Of a stretch of DNA of 64,000 bases, positions 1-8,847 are shown in pieces; within the stretch, counting starts at the first letter, position 1, and every line of letters starts with the position of its first letter. The translations under genes and the position numbers were made by a program. Source of the stretch: Sphingomonas metalli (lineage in GTDB: Bacteria; Pseudomonadota; Alphaproteobacteria; Sphingomonadales; Sphingomonadaceae); NCBI RefSeq assembly GCF_014641735.1, contig NZ_BMIH01000003.1, forward strand, positions 124,001-188,000, given 5' to 3'. The notes under the pieces were generated by a model that was given only the letters and a program-made list of their open reading frames with translations, searched no databases and was not told where the DNA came from.

Positions 1-708
1 GAGCGAGGCGGCGAGGAACAGCTCCGGGCTCTTCGTGCGCGCCGCCTGCGCGAACAGGCGCGGGAGCACGATGCGGCCGCCGACATACATGCCCACGACG
101 GTCAGCCCACCGCGCAGGGCGACCCCGCCAATGCCGCTCCAGCCGCCGTCCCCCGCGGTCGGCGCGAGGGCGCCGAGCACGAAGATGATCGGCACCAGCG
201 CCAGATCCTCGAAGAGCAGCATGCCGAAGGCCGACCGCCCGACCGCGCTGGTCGTCCCCACCAGCGGCAGCACCAGCGCGGTCGAGGACAGCGCCAGCGC
301 GAGACCCAGGCCGGCGGCGCCAGACCATCCCTGTCCCATGAGGTGCAGGGCGACGCCGATCAGGGCGGCCGAGCCGGCAAGCTCCGCGAAACCGATGCCG
401 AACACCAGGCGCCGCATCGCCCAGAGCCGGCGGAACGACAATTCCAGCCCGATCGAGAAGAGCAGGAGGACGATGCCGAACTCGGCGAAGGGCGCGATCG
501 ATTCCCGGTCGCTGATCGTGACGTAGTAGAGCCAGGGGAAGCGATCGGTCAGCGTGCCGAGACCCGCCGGTCCGACCAGCACGCCGACGAGGATGAAGCC
601 GATGACGGGGCTGATCCGGAAGCGCGCGAAGGCCGGAATGACGATCCCCGCGGCGCCCAGGATCACGAGCGCGTCGCTGAACGCAGGATTGTCGAGTTCG
701 ATGGCCAT
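1..708 (-). CDS. Monovalent cation:proton antiporter, CPA2/KefB type (partial, C-terminus outside window)
   Basis: Integral inner-membrane antiporter that would exchange K+ or Na+ for protons. The first 236 codons are present, starting at the ATG whose complement is 706-708 (MAIELDNPAFSDALVILG). The reading frame stays open to the window edge, so the C-terminus, including any RCK/TrkA-N domain, is missing. Successive hydrophobic spans carry CPA2 features: a GFILVGVLVGPAG segment, FAEFGIVLLLFSIGLELS, and ALALSSTALVLPLV followed by GMLLFEDLALVPIIF, which matches the conserved ion-binding region of the family (LFxDxxxxP type, here with ED). It is read away from icd, whose terminator lies between them. 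Specificity for K+ or Na+ cannot be told from this part. Confidence 0.85.
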   Translation of the reverse strand, partial: MAIELDNPAFSDALVILGAAGIVIPAFARFRISPVIGFILVGVLVGPAGLGTLTDRFPWLYYVTISDRESIAPFAEFGIVLLLFSIGLELSFRRLWAMRRLVFGIGFAELAGSAALIGVALHLMGQGWSGAAGLGLALALSSTALVLPLVGTTSAVGRSAFGMLLFEDLALVPIIFVLGALAPTAGDGGWSGIGGVALRGGLTVVGMYVGGRIVLPRLFAQAARTKSPELFLAASL

Positions 709-785
709 GACCGCGTTAGACCAGTCGCGGCGCGCTTCCGCCACCCCAAAGCCGTCAAAGCGGCCGATCCGGCCGGGCATGGTAT

Positions 786-823
786 GAAAAAGGGGTGCGC
801 GACGCCCGTGCCGCGCACCCCTT
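786..823 (-). terminator. Rho-independent terminator of icd
   Basis: A perfect 12-bp stem pairs AAGGGGTGCGCG (790-801) with CGCGCACCCCTT (812-823) around a 10-nt loop. On the minus strand it is followed by a run of T (complement of A787-791), so it is a textbook intrinsic terminator about 20 nt past the icd stop. Confidence 0.9.
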
Positions 824-842
824 GTCAGGTCTGTTGAAAGGA

Positions 843-2063
843 TCAGGCCCAGGCGGCCATCTTCGCCTCGAGATTGGTGCGGATCTGCTCGAAGAACTGC
901 TCGGTCGTCATCCAGGGCTGGTCCGGGCCGATCAGGATCGCGAGATCCTTGGTCATATGGCCGTTCTCGACGGTCTCGATGCAGACCTGCTCCAGCGTCT
1001 CGGCGAAGCGGGTGACGTCGGGCGTGTTGTCGAACTTGCCGCGATACTTGAGGCCGCCGGTCCAGGCGAAGATCGAGGCGATCGGATTGGTCGAGGTCGC
1101 CTTGCCCTGCTGGTGCTGGCGATAATGGCGGGTGACGGTGCCGTGCGCCGCCTCCGCCTCGATCGTCTTGCCGTCCGGCGTCATCAGCACCGAGGTCATG
1201 AGGCCGAGGCTGCCGAAGCCCTGCGCCACCTGATCCGACTGGACGTCGCCGTCATAGTTCTTGCAGGCCCAGACGAACTCGCCGTTCCACTTCAGCGCGG
1301 AAGCGACCATGTCGTCGATCAGGCGATGCTCGTAGACGATGCCGGCGGCCTTGAACTGGTCCTTGAACTCCGCCTCGAACACCTCGGCGAAGATGTCCTT
1401 GAAGCGGCCGTCATAGGCCTTGAGGATCGTGTTCTTGGTCGAAAGATAGAGCGGCCAGCCGCGGTTGAGCGAATAGTTCATGCTCGCACGGGCGAAGTCG
1501 CGGATCGACTCGTCCAGATTGTACATGCCCATGGCGACGCCGCCCGAGGGAAAGTCGAACACTTCGTGCTCGATCTTCTGGCCGTCCGCGCCCTCGAAGG
1601 TCATGGTCAGCTTGCCGGGGCCGGGCACGACGAAATCGGTCGCCTTGTACTGGTCGCCGAAGGCGTGACGGCCGACGACGATCGGGTGGGTCCAGCCGGG
1701 GATGAGGCGGGGCACGTTCTTGATCACGATCGGCTCGCGGAAGATCACGCCGCCCAGGATGTTGCGGATCGTGCCGTTGGGCGACTTCCACATCTTCTTC
1801 AGGCCGAACTCCTCGACGCGCGCCTCGTCCGGCGTGATCGTCGCGCACTTCACCGCGACGCCGTACTTCTGGGTCGCGTGCGCCGAATCGATGGTGATCT
1901 GGTCGTTGGTCGCGTCGCGATTCTCGACGCTGAGATCGAAATAGGCCAGCTCGATATCGAGATAGGGCTTGATGAGGCGCTCGCGGATCCATTCCCAGAT
2001 GATCCGCGTCATCTCGTCGCCGTCGATCTCCACGACGGGCGTGTTCACCTTGATCTTGGCCAT
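843..2063 (-). CDS. icd: NADP-dependent isocitrate dehydrogenase (406 aa)
   Basis: Cytoplasmic TCA-cycle enzyme that oxidatively decarboxylates isocitrate to 2-oxoglutarate with NADP+. The start chosen is the ATG at 2061-2063 ([20 protein letters not shown]), preceded on the coding strand by AAGGA; the open frame continues upstream to 2339 but those residues are unlike the family. The length of 406 aa and the opening motif [13 protein letters not shown] are typical of the homodimeric eukaryote-like NADP-IDH subfamily common in alphaproteobacteria, rather than the E. coli type. Other family segments are visible: [39 protein letters not shown] and [17 protein letters not shown]. It is monocistronic, with its own promoter and terminator. 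Confidence 0.97.
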   Translation of the reverse strand: MAKIKVNTPVVEIDGDEMTRIIWEWIRERLIKPYLDIELAYFDLSVENRDATNDQITIDSAHATQKYGVAVKCATITPDEARVEEFGLKKMWKSPNGTIRNILGGVIFREPIVIKNVPRLIPGWTHPIVVGRHAFGDQYKATDFVVPGPGKLTMTFEGADGQKIEHEVFDFPSGGVAMGMYNLDESIRDFARASMNYSLNRGWPLYLSTKNTILKAYDGRFKDIFAEVFEAEFKDQFKAAGIVYEHRLIDDMVASALKWNGEFVWACKNYDGDVQSDQVAQGFGSLGLMTSVLMTPDGKTIEAEAAHGTVTRHYRQHQQGKATSTNPIASIFAWTGGLKYRGKFDNTPDVTRFAETLEQVCIETVENGHMTKDLAILIGPDQPWMTTEQFFEQIRTNLEAKMAAWA

Positions 2064-2101
2064 GCGGTAAGGGTCCTTCGCTGGATGAGAGATTGCGCCC
2101 G

Positions 2102-2130
2102 CGTCTAGGGGCGCTGCCAGCGGCTGGCAA
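2102..2130 (-). promoter_or_regulatory. Probable sigma-70 promoter of icd
   Basis: On the minus strand, TTGCCA (complement of 2125-2130) is followed after 17 nt by TAGACG (complement of 2102-2107). The -35 matches 5 of 6 and the -10 matches 3 of 6, with ideal spacing. The 5' leader to the icd ATG would be about 35 nt. Confidence 0.5.
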
Positions 2131-2205
2131 CGGGTCGCGCACCGCGGAACACCGGTGACGTCATGCCGTTGAAGCGTGACCGATAAACCATAGTGGGAGA
2201 GAGAC

Positions 2206-3240
2206 ATGCGGATGCGTGACGGTAGCGTAGCGTTCGGGCTGGCCGCGATGGCGCTGGCACTCGCCGGCCCGGCGGCGGCGCAGCAGCAGCGATACGACCG
2301 ATTGTTCGTCTTCGGCGACAGCCTGGTCGATTCCGGCAATGCCCAAAAGCTGCGTGCCGACGGCGGCGGTGCCGATCCCGCGCCCGCCTCGCAGAGCTAT
2401 TTCGAGGGCCGCTTCTCGAACGGCTACAACTTCGCCGACTATCTCTCGACCTATATCGCCGGCGGACCGGCGACCGCGTCGGAGCGCGGCGGCATCAACT
2501 TCTCGGTCGGCGGGGCACAGGCAGCGGAGGTGGCGGGCGACGCCAGCCCTAGCTTCCTCGAGCAGATCGACACCTTCGCCAAGAGCGGCGCGACCTTCGA
2601 CTCCCGAGCGCTCGTCCTCGTCACGCTCGGCGGGAACGACGTCCGGCGCGAACTGGCGAATCTCGGGACCATTCCGGGCTATACGCCCGACCTGACCTCG
2701 ACCGTGCAGGCGATGAGCACCGGTCTGACCCGGCTCTATGCCGCCGGGGCGCGCAACTTCGTCATCACCGGCTTGCCGGATATCGGCCAGATCCCGGCGG
2801 TCACCTCGCTCAACGTCCCGGCCCTCAACCAGGCGGGAACCGCGCTGTCGGCCGGCCTGAACACGGCCTTCGCGCAGCTGGTCGGCGGGTTCGACCGGCA
2901 ACCCGGCGTCGACGCGGTGTTCTTCGACCTCTTCAACTACCAGAAGGCGATCTATCAATCGCCCGCAGCGGCAGGCCTCGTAACGCCGGGCGGGACGCTG
3001 AACACGTCGACGCCCTGCCTGTCGGTGCCGGGGGCCGCGCCGAACTGCGACAATTTCGTCTATTTCGATGCGATCCATCCGGTGACCGACGTGCATCGCG
3101 CGATCGCCAACGGCATCGCCACGCAGATCGGCGTCGCGGTGCCCGAGCCGGCGAGCTGGGCGCTGATGCTGACCGGTTTCGCCCTTACGGCCATGATGCT
3201 GCGCCGGCACCGGACGCGGGTACGGGTCGCCTTCGCCTGA
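2206..3240 (+). CDS. Secreted GDSL/SGNH esterase-lipase with PEP-CTERM sorting tail (344 aa)
   Basis: Predicted exported serine hydrolase of the GDSL family; substrate unknown, probably an ester lipid. A signal peptide covers about residues 1-26 (hydrophobic, ending GPAAAQ). Block I is [12 protein letters not shown] with nucleophile Ser39; block III is GGND; block V is FDAIHP with the catalytic Asp and His. The C-terminus reads [11 protein letters not shown], a hydrophobic span, then RRHRTR, which is a PEP-CTERM signal of the form widespread in sphingomonads, implying processing by an exosortase-type enzyme. A clear ribosome site (GGGAGAGAG) precedes the ATG. It is transcribed divergently from icd and ends in a strong hairpin. 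Confidence 0.9.
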   Translation: MRMRDGSVAFGLAAMALALAGPAAAQQQRYDRLFVFGDSLVDSGNAQKLRADGGGADPAPASQSYFEGRFSNGYNFADYLSTYIAGGPATASERGGINFSVGGAQAAEVAGDASPSFLEQIDTFAKSGATFDSRALVLVTLGGNDVRRELANLGTIPGYTPDLTSTVQAMSTGLTRLYAAGARNFVITGLPDIGQIPAVTSLNVPALNQAGTALSAGLNTAFAQLVGGFDRQPGVDAVFFDLFNYQKAIYQSPAAAGLVTPGGTLNTSTPCLSVPGAAPNCDNFVYFDAIHPVTDVHRAIANGIATQIGVAVPEPASWALMLTGFALTAMMLRRHRTRVRVAFA

Positions 3241-3253
3241 CCGGACGATCGGG

Positions 3254-3287
3254 GTCCGCGCCGTCCCTGTGAACGGACGGCGCGGAC
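3254..3287 (+). terminator. Hairpin after the GDSL esterase gene
   Basis: A perfect 13-bp stem (GTCCGCGCCGTCC at 3254-3266 with GGACGGCGCGGAC at 3275-3287) has an 8-nt loop and begins 14 nt after the stop. No T-tract follows, so termination efficiency is uncertain, but it is the only obvious transcript end before psd. Confidence 0.6.
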
Positions 3288-3333
3288 GCCGCGCGATTGT
3301 CACATCCGCCCCACGACGATACACCCCCCGGCC

Positions 3334-4056
3334 ATGACCTCGCTCGACAAGCCGCCGATGACCACATCCACCGTCAAATGGCGCTTCCCGACCGTCCACC
3401 CCGAAGGGCGCAAATATGCCGCCATCGCCTTCGGCCTGACGCTCCTGCTGACGATCCTGTCCAAGGTGCTGTTCTGGCCGATGATCGGCGTGACCATCTG
3501 GGTGCTGACCTTCTTCCGCGATCCGGTCCGGACCACGCCGCAGGGCGACGGCCTGATCGTCGCCCCGGCGGACGGGCTGGTGACGATGATCCAGCGCGTC
3601 CCGATCCCGCGCGAGCTGATCGGCGATCTCGGTGAGGCGCCGCTGATCCGCGTGTCGATGTTCATGTCGGTGTTCGACGTCCACATCAATCGCACCCCGA
3701 TCGCCGGGACGATCCGTCAGGTCGTCTACATCTCCGGCAAATTCCTCAATGCGGACCTCGACAAGGCATCCGACGAAAATGAGCGGCAGCATATCGTGGT
3801 GGAGGGGCGCGACGGCCGCCGCATCGGCTTCACGCAGATCGCCGGCCTGGTCGCGCGACGGATCGTACCGTTCGTCAAGCCGGGCGACATGGTCGCGACC
3901 GGCCAGCGGGTCGGACTGATCCGCTTCGGAAGCCGGGTGGACGTCTACCTTCCCGATGATTGCGCGCCACAGGTGACGCTCGGACAGCGGACGATCGCCG
4001 GCGAGACGGTGATCGGCCGGGTCGACGGGGTGCCCGTGACCGGGATTGCGCAGTGA
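3334..4056 (+). CDS. psd: Phosphatidylserine decarboxylase, short single-domain type (240 aa)
   Basis: Makes phosphatidylethanolamine from phosphatidylserine at the inner membrane. Pyruvoyl enzymes of this family cleave themselves; the cleavage site here is Gly199-Ser200 in the segment [14 protein letters not shown], which leaves a small C-terminal alpha subunit carrying the pyruvoyl group. A hydrophobic region at about residues 28-60 would anchor it. The motif [11 protein letters not shown] near residue 115 is characteristic. ATG 3334 is used; ATG 3358-3360 is an in-frame alternative and neither has a strong ribosome site. The gene overlaps pssA by 4 nt (GTGA), so the two consecutive enzymes of the pathway are translationally coupled. 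Confidence 0.95.
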   Translation: MTSLDKPPMTTSTVKWRFPTVHPEGRKYAAIAFGLTLLLTILSKVLFWPMIGVTIWVLTFFRDPVRTTPQGDGLIVAPADGLVTMIQRVPIPRELIGDLGEAPLIRVSMFMSVFDVHINRTPIAGTIRQVVYISGKFLNADLDKASDENERQHIVVEGRDGRRIGFTQIAGLVARRIVPFVKPGDMVATGQRVGLIRFGSRVDVYLPDDCAPQVTLGQRTIAGETVIGRVDGVPVTGIAQ

Positions 4057-4895
4057 GCGACGTCGGCGACGGCGCGCCGGATGCGGCGCTGCTCGGCGGG
4101 GCGTCCGTGCGACCAGTCCGGCCGCGTCGCTTCTCGCGCCCGCCGCGGGGGCTGCCGCTGCGAGCGATCGCACCCAATGCGGTCACGGCGCTGGCGCTCT
4201 GCTCGGGCCTGTCGGGCGTGCGCTTCGCGATCTCCGGCGAGTGGGAAAAGGCGGTGGCCATGATCATGGTCGCAGGCGTGCTCGACGGCATCGACGGGCG
4301 CATCGCACGGTTGCTGCGCGGCGAGAGCCGGTTCGGCGCGGAACTCGACTCGCTGTCCGACGCCATATCGTTCGGCGTGGCGCCGGCGCTGATCCTCTAT
4401 CTCTGGACGCTGTCCGCCCTGCCACGCGTCGGCTGGATCAGTGCGCTGCTGCTCGCGGTCTTCTGCGCGCTGCGGCTCGCCCGCTTCAACGCGCAGATCG
4501 ACGAGACCGTCCAGCCCCACAAGTCGGCGGGCTTCCTGACGGGCGTGCCCGCGCCCGCCGGGGCCGGCCTGGCGCTGTTGCCGATGTTCCTGTGGTTCTG
4601 GACCGACGAGCCGCTGCTCGCCTCGCCCTATCTCGTCGCGCCCTGGGCGGTATTCGTCGCCGTGCTGATGGTATCGAGCGTGGCGACCTTTTCCTGGTCG
4701 TCTCTGCGGCTTCGCCGGAGCATCCGGTTCGAGGCGCTGGCCGTGATCGTGTTGCTGGGTGCGGCGCTGATCAACGTGCCATGGCATACGTTGAGCGTGA
4801 TCGCGATCCTCTATCTGGCGACGATCCCCTTCAGCATCGCCGCCTATGCGCGGGTCAGGCGACCTCGCGCAGTCGGCGGATCGGGGCCGGAATAG
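4053..4895 (+). CDS. pssA: CDP-diacylglycerol-serine O-phosphatidyltransferase (280 aa)
   Basis: Integral membrane enzyme that joins CDP-diacylglycerol and L-serine to give phosphatidylserine, the substrate of Psd. The CDP-alcohol phosphotransferase signature DG-x2-AR-x8-G-x3-D-x3-D is complete at residues 81-103 (DGRIAR...G...D...D), with an extra Asp78-Gly79 just before. About seven hydrophobic spans follow. The start is GTG 4053, inside the stop of psd (GTGA overlap). The final 41 nt overlap the convergent small membrane-protein gene on the other strand. Confidence 0.95.
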   Translation: MSDVGDGAPDAALLGGASVRPVRPRRFSRPPRGLPLRAIAPNAVTALALCSGLSGVRFAISGEWEKAVAMIMVAGVLDGIDGRIARLLRGESRFGAELDSLSDAISFGVAPALILYLWTLSALPRVGWISALLLAVFCALRLARFNAQIDETVQPHKSAGFLTGVPAPAGAGLALLPMFLWFWTDEPLLASPYLVAPWAVFVAVLMVSSVATFSWSSLRLRRSIRFEALAVIVLLGAALINVPWHTLSVIAILYLATIPFSIAAYARVRRPRAVGGSGPE

Positions 4896-5088
4896 GTGCC
4901 GAGGCCCAGCGCCGCACGGCGATCCGCCGCTCGGCATGGGCGAGCGTGCGCAGCGGCGTGAACGCTTCGTCCGGACGACCGAAGGCGAGGCGCAGGATGC
5001 GCCGCCATTGCGGCGCCACCGCCATCGCGATCACCGCGACGGAGAGGGCGAAGGCACCCGTGAAAACCAGCAGACCGATCACCGCCAT
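4855..5088 (-). CDS. Small single-span membrane protein, candidate SOS-induced (77 aa)
   Basis: Family not recognised. Residues 4-27 form one hydrophobic helix (GLLVFTGAFALSVAVIAMAV), followed by a strongly basic tail of about 50 residues, rich in Arg, which should stay in the cytoplasm. The ATG (complement of 5086-5088) has a good ribosome site, AGGGAGA, 5 nt upstream. Upstream lies a promoter with a perfect TTGACA -35 and a LexA-type box in its spacer. A small LexA-controlled inner-membrane protein recalls SidA of Caulobacter, which blocks division during the SOS response, although SidA is only 29 residues and I see no sequence similarity. The 3' end overlaps pssA by 41 nt on the opposite strand. 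Confidence 0.7.
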   Translation of the reverse strand: MAVIGLLVFTGAFALSVAVIAMAVAPQWRRILRLAFGRPDEAFTPLRTLAHAERRIAVRRWASAPIPAPIRRLREVA

Positions 5089-5241
5089 GTTCGTCTCCCT
5101 GACGAGGACGTCATCTATTCGACGTCCGCAAACCTGCAGACGCGCGCCGGGGTTCCGAGAGCCACGCCCAAATGCGTGCCCTTACGGGACAATTCGCATC
5201 GCAATTGCGGTGCGTGACAGGGCGTGCTTCTGTTGAACACG

Positions 5242-5270
5242 GTATGTTCCATTTGTGTTCCAGGTGTCAA
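5242..5270 (-). promoter_or_regulatory. Sigma-70 promoter with LexA (SOS) box in its spacer
   Basis: On the minus strand, TTGACA (complement of 5265-5270, perfect consensus) is followed after 17-18 nt by ACATAC/CATACC as a weak -10. The spacer holds GTTC-N7-GTTC on the plus strand (5246-5249 and 5257-5260), which is the alphaproteobacterial LexA box. A third arm, GAAC at 5235-5238, keeps the same 7-nt spacing. The promoter points to the 77-aa membrane-protein gene with a leader of roughly 145 nt. That leader (5089-5241) contains no other convincing gene. Confidence 0.7.
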
Positions 5271-5284
5271 GTGCGATGATGTGG

Positions 5285-5313
5285 TTGCGTTTTCGGGAGC
5301 ATTCGCCTAGAGG
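5285..5313 (+). promoter_or_regulatory. Possible promoter of rpsB-tsf
   Basis: TTGCGT (5285-5290), a 17-nt spacer and TAGAGG (5308-5313) resemble the icd promoter in this window. Each hexamer matches the consensus at 3 of 6. The rpsB leader would then be about 100 nt (5320-5418), with no ORF or strong hairpin seen in it. Confidence 0.35.
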
Positions 5314-5418
5314 CGCGGCCCTCAACCCCGCATGGGGAGCATCATACACCGGTGCGCATGGCTTCTGAGCCGCCGCGTCATCCGCTCCCCAGAGGCTCAA
5401 CCGGAAGGAAAACACATC

Positions 5419-6243
5419 ATGGCGGCTCCTGTCGTCTCCATGCAGCAGCTCATCGAGACCGGCGCGCACTTCGGCCACCAGACGCATCGCTGGAACCCGA
5501 AGATGAAGCCCTACATCTTCGGCGACCGCAACGGCGTCCACATCCTCGACCTGTCGCAGACCGTGCCGCTGTTCGCGCGCGCGCTCGAGTTCGTGTCGTC
5601 GACCGTCGCCGCGGGCGGCAAGGTGCTGTTCGTCGGCACCAAGCGCCAGGCGCAGGAGCCGATCGCCGATGCGGCGCGTCGTGCCGGCCAGCATTTCGTC
5701 AACCATCGCTGGCTCGGCGGCATGCTGACCAACTGGAAGACGATCTCCAACTCGATCAAGCGCCTGAAGTCGCTCGAGGAGCAGCTGTCGGGCAACACCG
5801 CCGGCCTCACCAAGAAGGAAGTGCTGCAGCTCACCCGCGAGCGCGACAAGCTGGAGCTGTCGCTCGGCGGCATCCGCGACATGGGCGGCATCCCGGACGT
5901 GATGTTCGTGATCGACGCCAACAAGGAAGAGCTGGCGATCAAGGAGGCCAACACACTCGGCATCCCGGTCGTCGCGATCCTCGACTCGAACGTGTCGCCC
6001 GACGGCATCGCCTTCCCTGTGCCCGCGAATGACGACGCGGCCCGCGCCATCCGCCTCTATTGCGAGGCGATCGCCATCGCCGCGACCCGTGGCGGCCACG
6101 AGCAGCAGCAGCGCCGCGGCGTCGACTTCGGTGCGATGGCCGAGCCGCCCGCCGAGGAGACGCTGGAGGTTTCCGCGGAGGATCAGGGCGCCGCGACCGT
6201 CGAGGGTGCGGGCGCCGAGACCGAGCGCCAGATCGACGCCTGA
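5419..6243 (+). CDS. rpsB: 30S ribosomal protein S2 (274 aa)
   Basis: Small-subunit protein that binds near the 3' domain of 16S rRNA and recruits S1. The start is ATG 5419 ([20 protein letters not shown]) with GGAAGGAA 8 nt upstream; the frame extends upstream to 5332 but that part is not S2-like. The S2 signatures are present: [29 protein letters not shown], and [15 protein letters not shown] with [11 protein letters not shown]. The C-terminal 30 residues form an acidic tail rich in Glu and Ala, as often seen in alphaproteobacteria. It is followed by tsf after an 85-nt gap holding a strong hairpin. Confidence 0.97.
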   Translation: MAAPVVSMQQLIETGAHFGHQTHRWNPKMKPYIFGDRNGVHILDLSQTVPLFARALEFVSSTVAAGGKVLFVGTKRQAQEPIADAARRAGQHFVNHRWLGGMLTNWKTISNSIKRLKSLEEQLSGNTAGLTKKEVLQLTRERDKLELSLGGIRDMGGIPDVMFVIDANKEELAIKEANTLGIPVVAILDSNVSPDGIAFPVPANDDAARAIRLYCEAIAIAATRGGHEQQQRRGVDFGAMAEPPAEETLEVSAEDQGAATVEGAGAETERQIDA

Positions 6244-6262
6244 CGCGTCACCGTTTCGTCAT

Positions 6263-6298
6263 GCGGGCGGGGCAGGGCGTCAGCCTCGCCCCGCCCGC
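6263..6298 (+). terminator. rpsB-tsf intergenic hairpin (attenuator-like)
   Basis: GCGGGCGGGGC (6263-6273) pairs perfectly with GCCCCGCCCGC (6288-6298); the 14-nt loop can extend the stem by AGG/CCT. AAACAC follows instead of a T-run, so full termination is unlikely. It more likely tunes the rpsB:tsf transcript ratio or protects the upstream message. Confidence 0.55.
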
Positions 6299-6328
6299 AA
6301 ACACATTCCGATCAGAAGGACGACAGAC

Positions 6329-7264
6329 ATGGCCGATATCACGGCAGCGATGGTCAAGGACCTGCGCGAGAAGAGCGGCGCAGGCATGATGGACTGCAAG
6401 AAGGCGCTGAACGAGACCGGCGGCGACATGGACGCGGCCATGGACTGGCTGCGCACGAAGGGTCTCGCCGCCGCCGCCAAGAAGTCGAGCCGTACGGCGG
6501 CCGAGGGCCTGGTCGGCGTCGCGACCAGCGGCAATCGCGGCGCGGCCGTCGAGGTGAACTCGGAGACCGACTTCGTCGCCAAAAACGACCAGTTCCAGGA
6601 CTTCGTGCGCGAGGTCACCCAGATCGCGCTGGCGACCGGCGGCGACATCGAGGCGCTGAAGCGCGAGGCGATGCCGTCCGGCACCACCGTCGGCGACGTG
6701 CTGACCAACAACATCGCGACGATCGGCGAGAACCAGTCGCTGCGTCGCGCCAAGCGCCTCGAAGTGTCGAAGGGCGCGGTGGTCGGCTACGTCCACAACA
6801 AGCAGTCCGAGGGTCTCGGCAAGATCGGCGTGCTCGTCGCGCTCGAGTCCGACGCGTCGGACGAGGTCCTGCAGAAGCTGGGCAAGGATCTGGCGATGCA
6901 CGTCGCCGCGGCTTTCCCCAAGGCGCTGAACGAGGAGGATCTGGACGAGGCCGAGATCGAGCGCGAGCGCGCGATCGCGACCGAGAAGGCCGCGGAGTCG
7001 GGCAAGCCGGCCGACATCATCGCCAAGATGGTCGAGGGTGGCATCGCCAAGTATCGCAAGGAGCACGCGCTGGTCAGCCAGCTGTTCGTCATGGACGGCA
7101 AGACCAAGATCAGCGACGTCGTCGCCAAGGCGGCCAAGGATGCCGGCACGTCGATCGTGCTGAAGGACTATGTCCGCTTCCAGCTCGGCGAAGGCATCGA
7201 GAAGGAAGCCTCGGACTTCGCGGCCGAGGTTGCAGCCGCGTCGGGCGTGCCGCAGAAGGCCTGA
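6329..7264 (+). CDS. tsf: Elongation factor Ts (311 aa)
   Basis: Guanine-nucleotide exchange factor that regenerates EF-Tu-GTP. The start is ATG 6329 ([20 protein letters not shown]), with AGAAGGA 8 nt before it. The N-terminal UBA-like domain contains [17 protein letters not shown], and the EF-Tu-contacting motif TDFVAKN lies near residue 80. Two EF-Ts core subdomains and a C-terminal module complete the normal length. It is followed by a strong terminator, so rpsB-tsf is a closed unit. Confidence 0.97.
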   Translation: MADITAAMVKDLREKSGAGMMDCKKALNETGGDMDAAMDWLRTKGLAAAAKKSSRTAAEGLVGVATSGNRGAAVEVNSETDFVAKNDQFQDFVREVTQIALATGGDIEALKREAMPSGTTVGDVLTNNIATIGENQSLRRAKRLEVSKGAVVGYVHNKQSEGLGKIGVLVALESDASDEVLQKLGKDLAMHVAAAFPKALNEEDLDEAEIERERAIATEKAAESGKPADIIAKMVEGGIAKYRKEHALVSQLFVMDGKTKISDVVAKAAKDAGTSIVLKDYVRFQLGEGIEKEASDFAAEVAAASGVPQKA

Positions 7265-7279
7265 TCGCAAGGTCCTGAG

Positions 7280-7310
7280 GGGGCGGGGTGCCTCGGCATC
7301 CCGCCCCTTT
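7280..7310 (+). terminator. Rho-independent terminator of rpsB-tsf
   Basis: A 12-bp GC-rich stem (7280-7291 with 7296-7307, one G-U pair) has a CTCG tetraloop and is followed by TTT (7308-7310). It begins 15 nt after the tsf stop. Confidence 0.85.
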
Positions 7311-7468
7311 CCGTGTCCGCCGTCCGGCCGTGCGGCGCGCGGGCAGGCCGGGGCCGCTTGGCGCTCCGCCGTGAATAATCGGTGCAGACGGCGCGCTCTG
7401 CTTGCCGGGCCCGAAGCCCGCGCCTAAGGTCCGCGCCGCCCCCATATTCGTGAAGTTTTCGATCCCGC

Positions 7469-8209
7469 ATGACCGAACCCCGTTACAAACGTATCCTGCT
7501 CAAGCTGTCGGGCGAAGTCCTGATGGGCGAGGGGGGGCTGGCGATCGACCCCACCGTCACCGCGCGCGTCGCGGAAGAGATCGCCGATGTGAAGGCGCAG
7601 GGCTATGAGCTCTGCGTCGTCGTCGGGGGTGGCAATATCTTCCGCGGCATCTCGGGCGCCGCGCGCGGCATGGAGCGCGCGACCGCCGACTATATGGGCA
7701 TGCTCGCCACCGTGATGAACGCGCTGGCTGTGCAGAATGCGCTCGAAGAGATCGGCGTCGACACCCGCGTCCAGTCGGCCATTCCGATGCAGTCGGTGTG
7801 CGAGCCGTTCATCCGCCGCCGGGCGATGCGCCACCTCGAGAAGGGACGGGTGGTGATCTTCGCCGCCGGCGTCGGCTCGCCGTTCTTCACCACCGACAGC
7901 GGCGCGGCATTGCGCGCGGCGGAGATGAAGTGCGACGCGCTGTTCAAGGGCACCAGCGTCGACGGCGTATACGACGCCGATCCGAAGAAGGTGCAGGGCG
8001 CCAAGCGCTACGACACCGTGACATTCAGCCGCGTCCTGTCCGACGACCTCAAGGTCATGGACGCCAGTGCGGTCGCGCTGTGCCGCGACAACAATATTCC
8101 GATCGTCGTGTTCAACATCCGCGAGCATGGCAATTTCGCTGCCGTGCTCGCCGGTACGGGCGTGTCGACGATCGTCCAGAACCAGGAGACGACCAATGCC
8201 GGCCTATGA
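7469..8209 (+). CDS. pyrH: UMP kinase (246 aa)
   Basis: Cytoplasmic hexameric enzyme of the amino-acid-kinase fold that phosphorylates UMP to UDP. Visible features are the N-terminal [15 protein letters not shown] phosphate-binding segment, [11 protein letters not shown], and the late block [14 protein letters not shown]. The length of 246 aa is normal. ATG 7469 begins [16 protein letters not shown]. The last 14 nt overlap the start of frr, so the pair is coupled. The stretch 7311-7468 before it holds no gene and must carry the promoter, but no clear hexamers stand out. Confidence 0.97.
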   Translation: MTEPRYKRILLKLSGEVLMGEGGLAIDPTVTARVAEEIADVKAQGYELCVVVGGGNIFRGISGAARGMERATADYMGMLATVMNALAVQNALEEIGVDTRVQSAIPMQSVCEPFIRRRAMRHLEKGRVVIFAAGVGSPFFTTDSGAALRAAEMKCDALFKGTSVDGVYDADPKKVQGAKRYDTVTFSRVLSDDLKVMDASAVALCRDNNIPIVVFNIREHGNFAAVLAGTGVSTIVQNQETTNAGL

Positions 8210-8753
8210 CAAGGCAGATATCCAGCGCCGCATGACCGGCGCGGTCGAAGCGCTGAAGCACGATCTGGGTGGCCTGCGCACCGGGCGCGCCTCCACCACG
8301 CTGCTCGATCCGGTGACGGTCGAGGTCTATGGCAGCCATATGCCGCTGACCCAGGTCGCGACGGTTTCCGCGCCCGAGCCGCGCATGCTGTCGGTGCAGG
8401 TGTGGGACAAGTCGAATGTCGGCCCGGTCGAGAAGGCGATCCGCTCCGCCGGGCTGGGTCTCAACCCGATCAACGACGGCCAGACGCTGCGCCTGCCGAT
8501 CCCGGACCTGACCGAGGAGCGCCGCAAGGAGCTCGCCAAGCTCGCCAGCCAATATGCGGAGAAGGCGCGGATCGCGGTCCGCAACGTGCGCCGCGACGGC
8601 ATGGACAGCCTGAAGACCGACGAGAAGAAGGGCGTGTTCGGCGAGGATGATCGCAAGCGCCACGAGACCGAGGTGCAGAAGCTGACCGACGCGACGATCG
8701 CCGATATCGACGCCGTGTCGAACGCCAAGGAAAAGGAAATCCTGGGCAAGTGA
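8196..8753 (+). CDS. frr: Ribosome recycling factor (185 aa)
   Basis: Splits post-termination ribosomes together with EF-G. The start is ATG 8196 ([20 protein letters not shown]), inside the end of pyrH, with AGGAG upstream. The family core is recognisable: [13 protein letters not shown], then [18 protein letters not shown] and the [17 protein letters not shown] block with the conserved Arg-Arg-Lys. Length fits the 185-residue norm. Confidence 0.97.
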   Translation: MPAYDKADIQRRMTGAVEALKHDLGGLRTGRASTTLLDPVTVEVYGSHMPLTQVATVSAPEPRMLSVQVWDKSNVGPVEKAIRSAGLGLNPINDGQTLRLPIPDLTEERRKELAKLASQYAEKARIAVRNVRRDGMDSLKTDEKKGVFGEDDRKRHETEVQKLTDATIADIDAVSNAKEKEILGK

Positions 8754-8847
8754 CCGGCGGCCGGCGCCTGCTGTTGGGCCCGTGCCGGCGGCAGGGGCAG
8801 CCCGGCGGTCTTGCAGGGCGTTGCGCCTGTGCAACGGGAACGGCGGC

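Noticed and set aside
2161..4173. Open frame of 670 codons on the minus strand over the GDSL esterase and psd
   Set aside because: Both plus-strand genes carry complete catalytic motifs; the antisense frame shows none.
5246..5260. LexA box acting on rpsB rather than on the minus-strand gene
   Set aside because: The best plus-strand promoter lies downstream of the box (5285-5313), and the perfect TTGACA overlapping the box points to the minus strand.
5182..5418. N-terminal extension of rpsB to 5332 and reverse frames in the leader
   Set aside because: Residues before MAAPVVS are not S2-like and the ribosome site belongs to ATG 5419; the reverse frames lack start signals.
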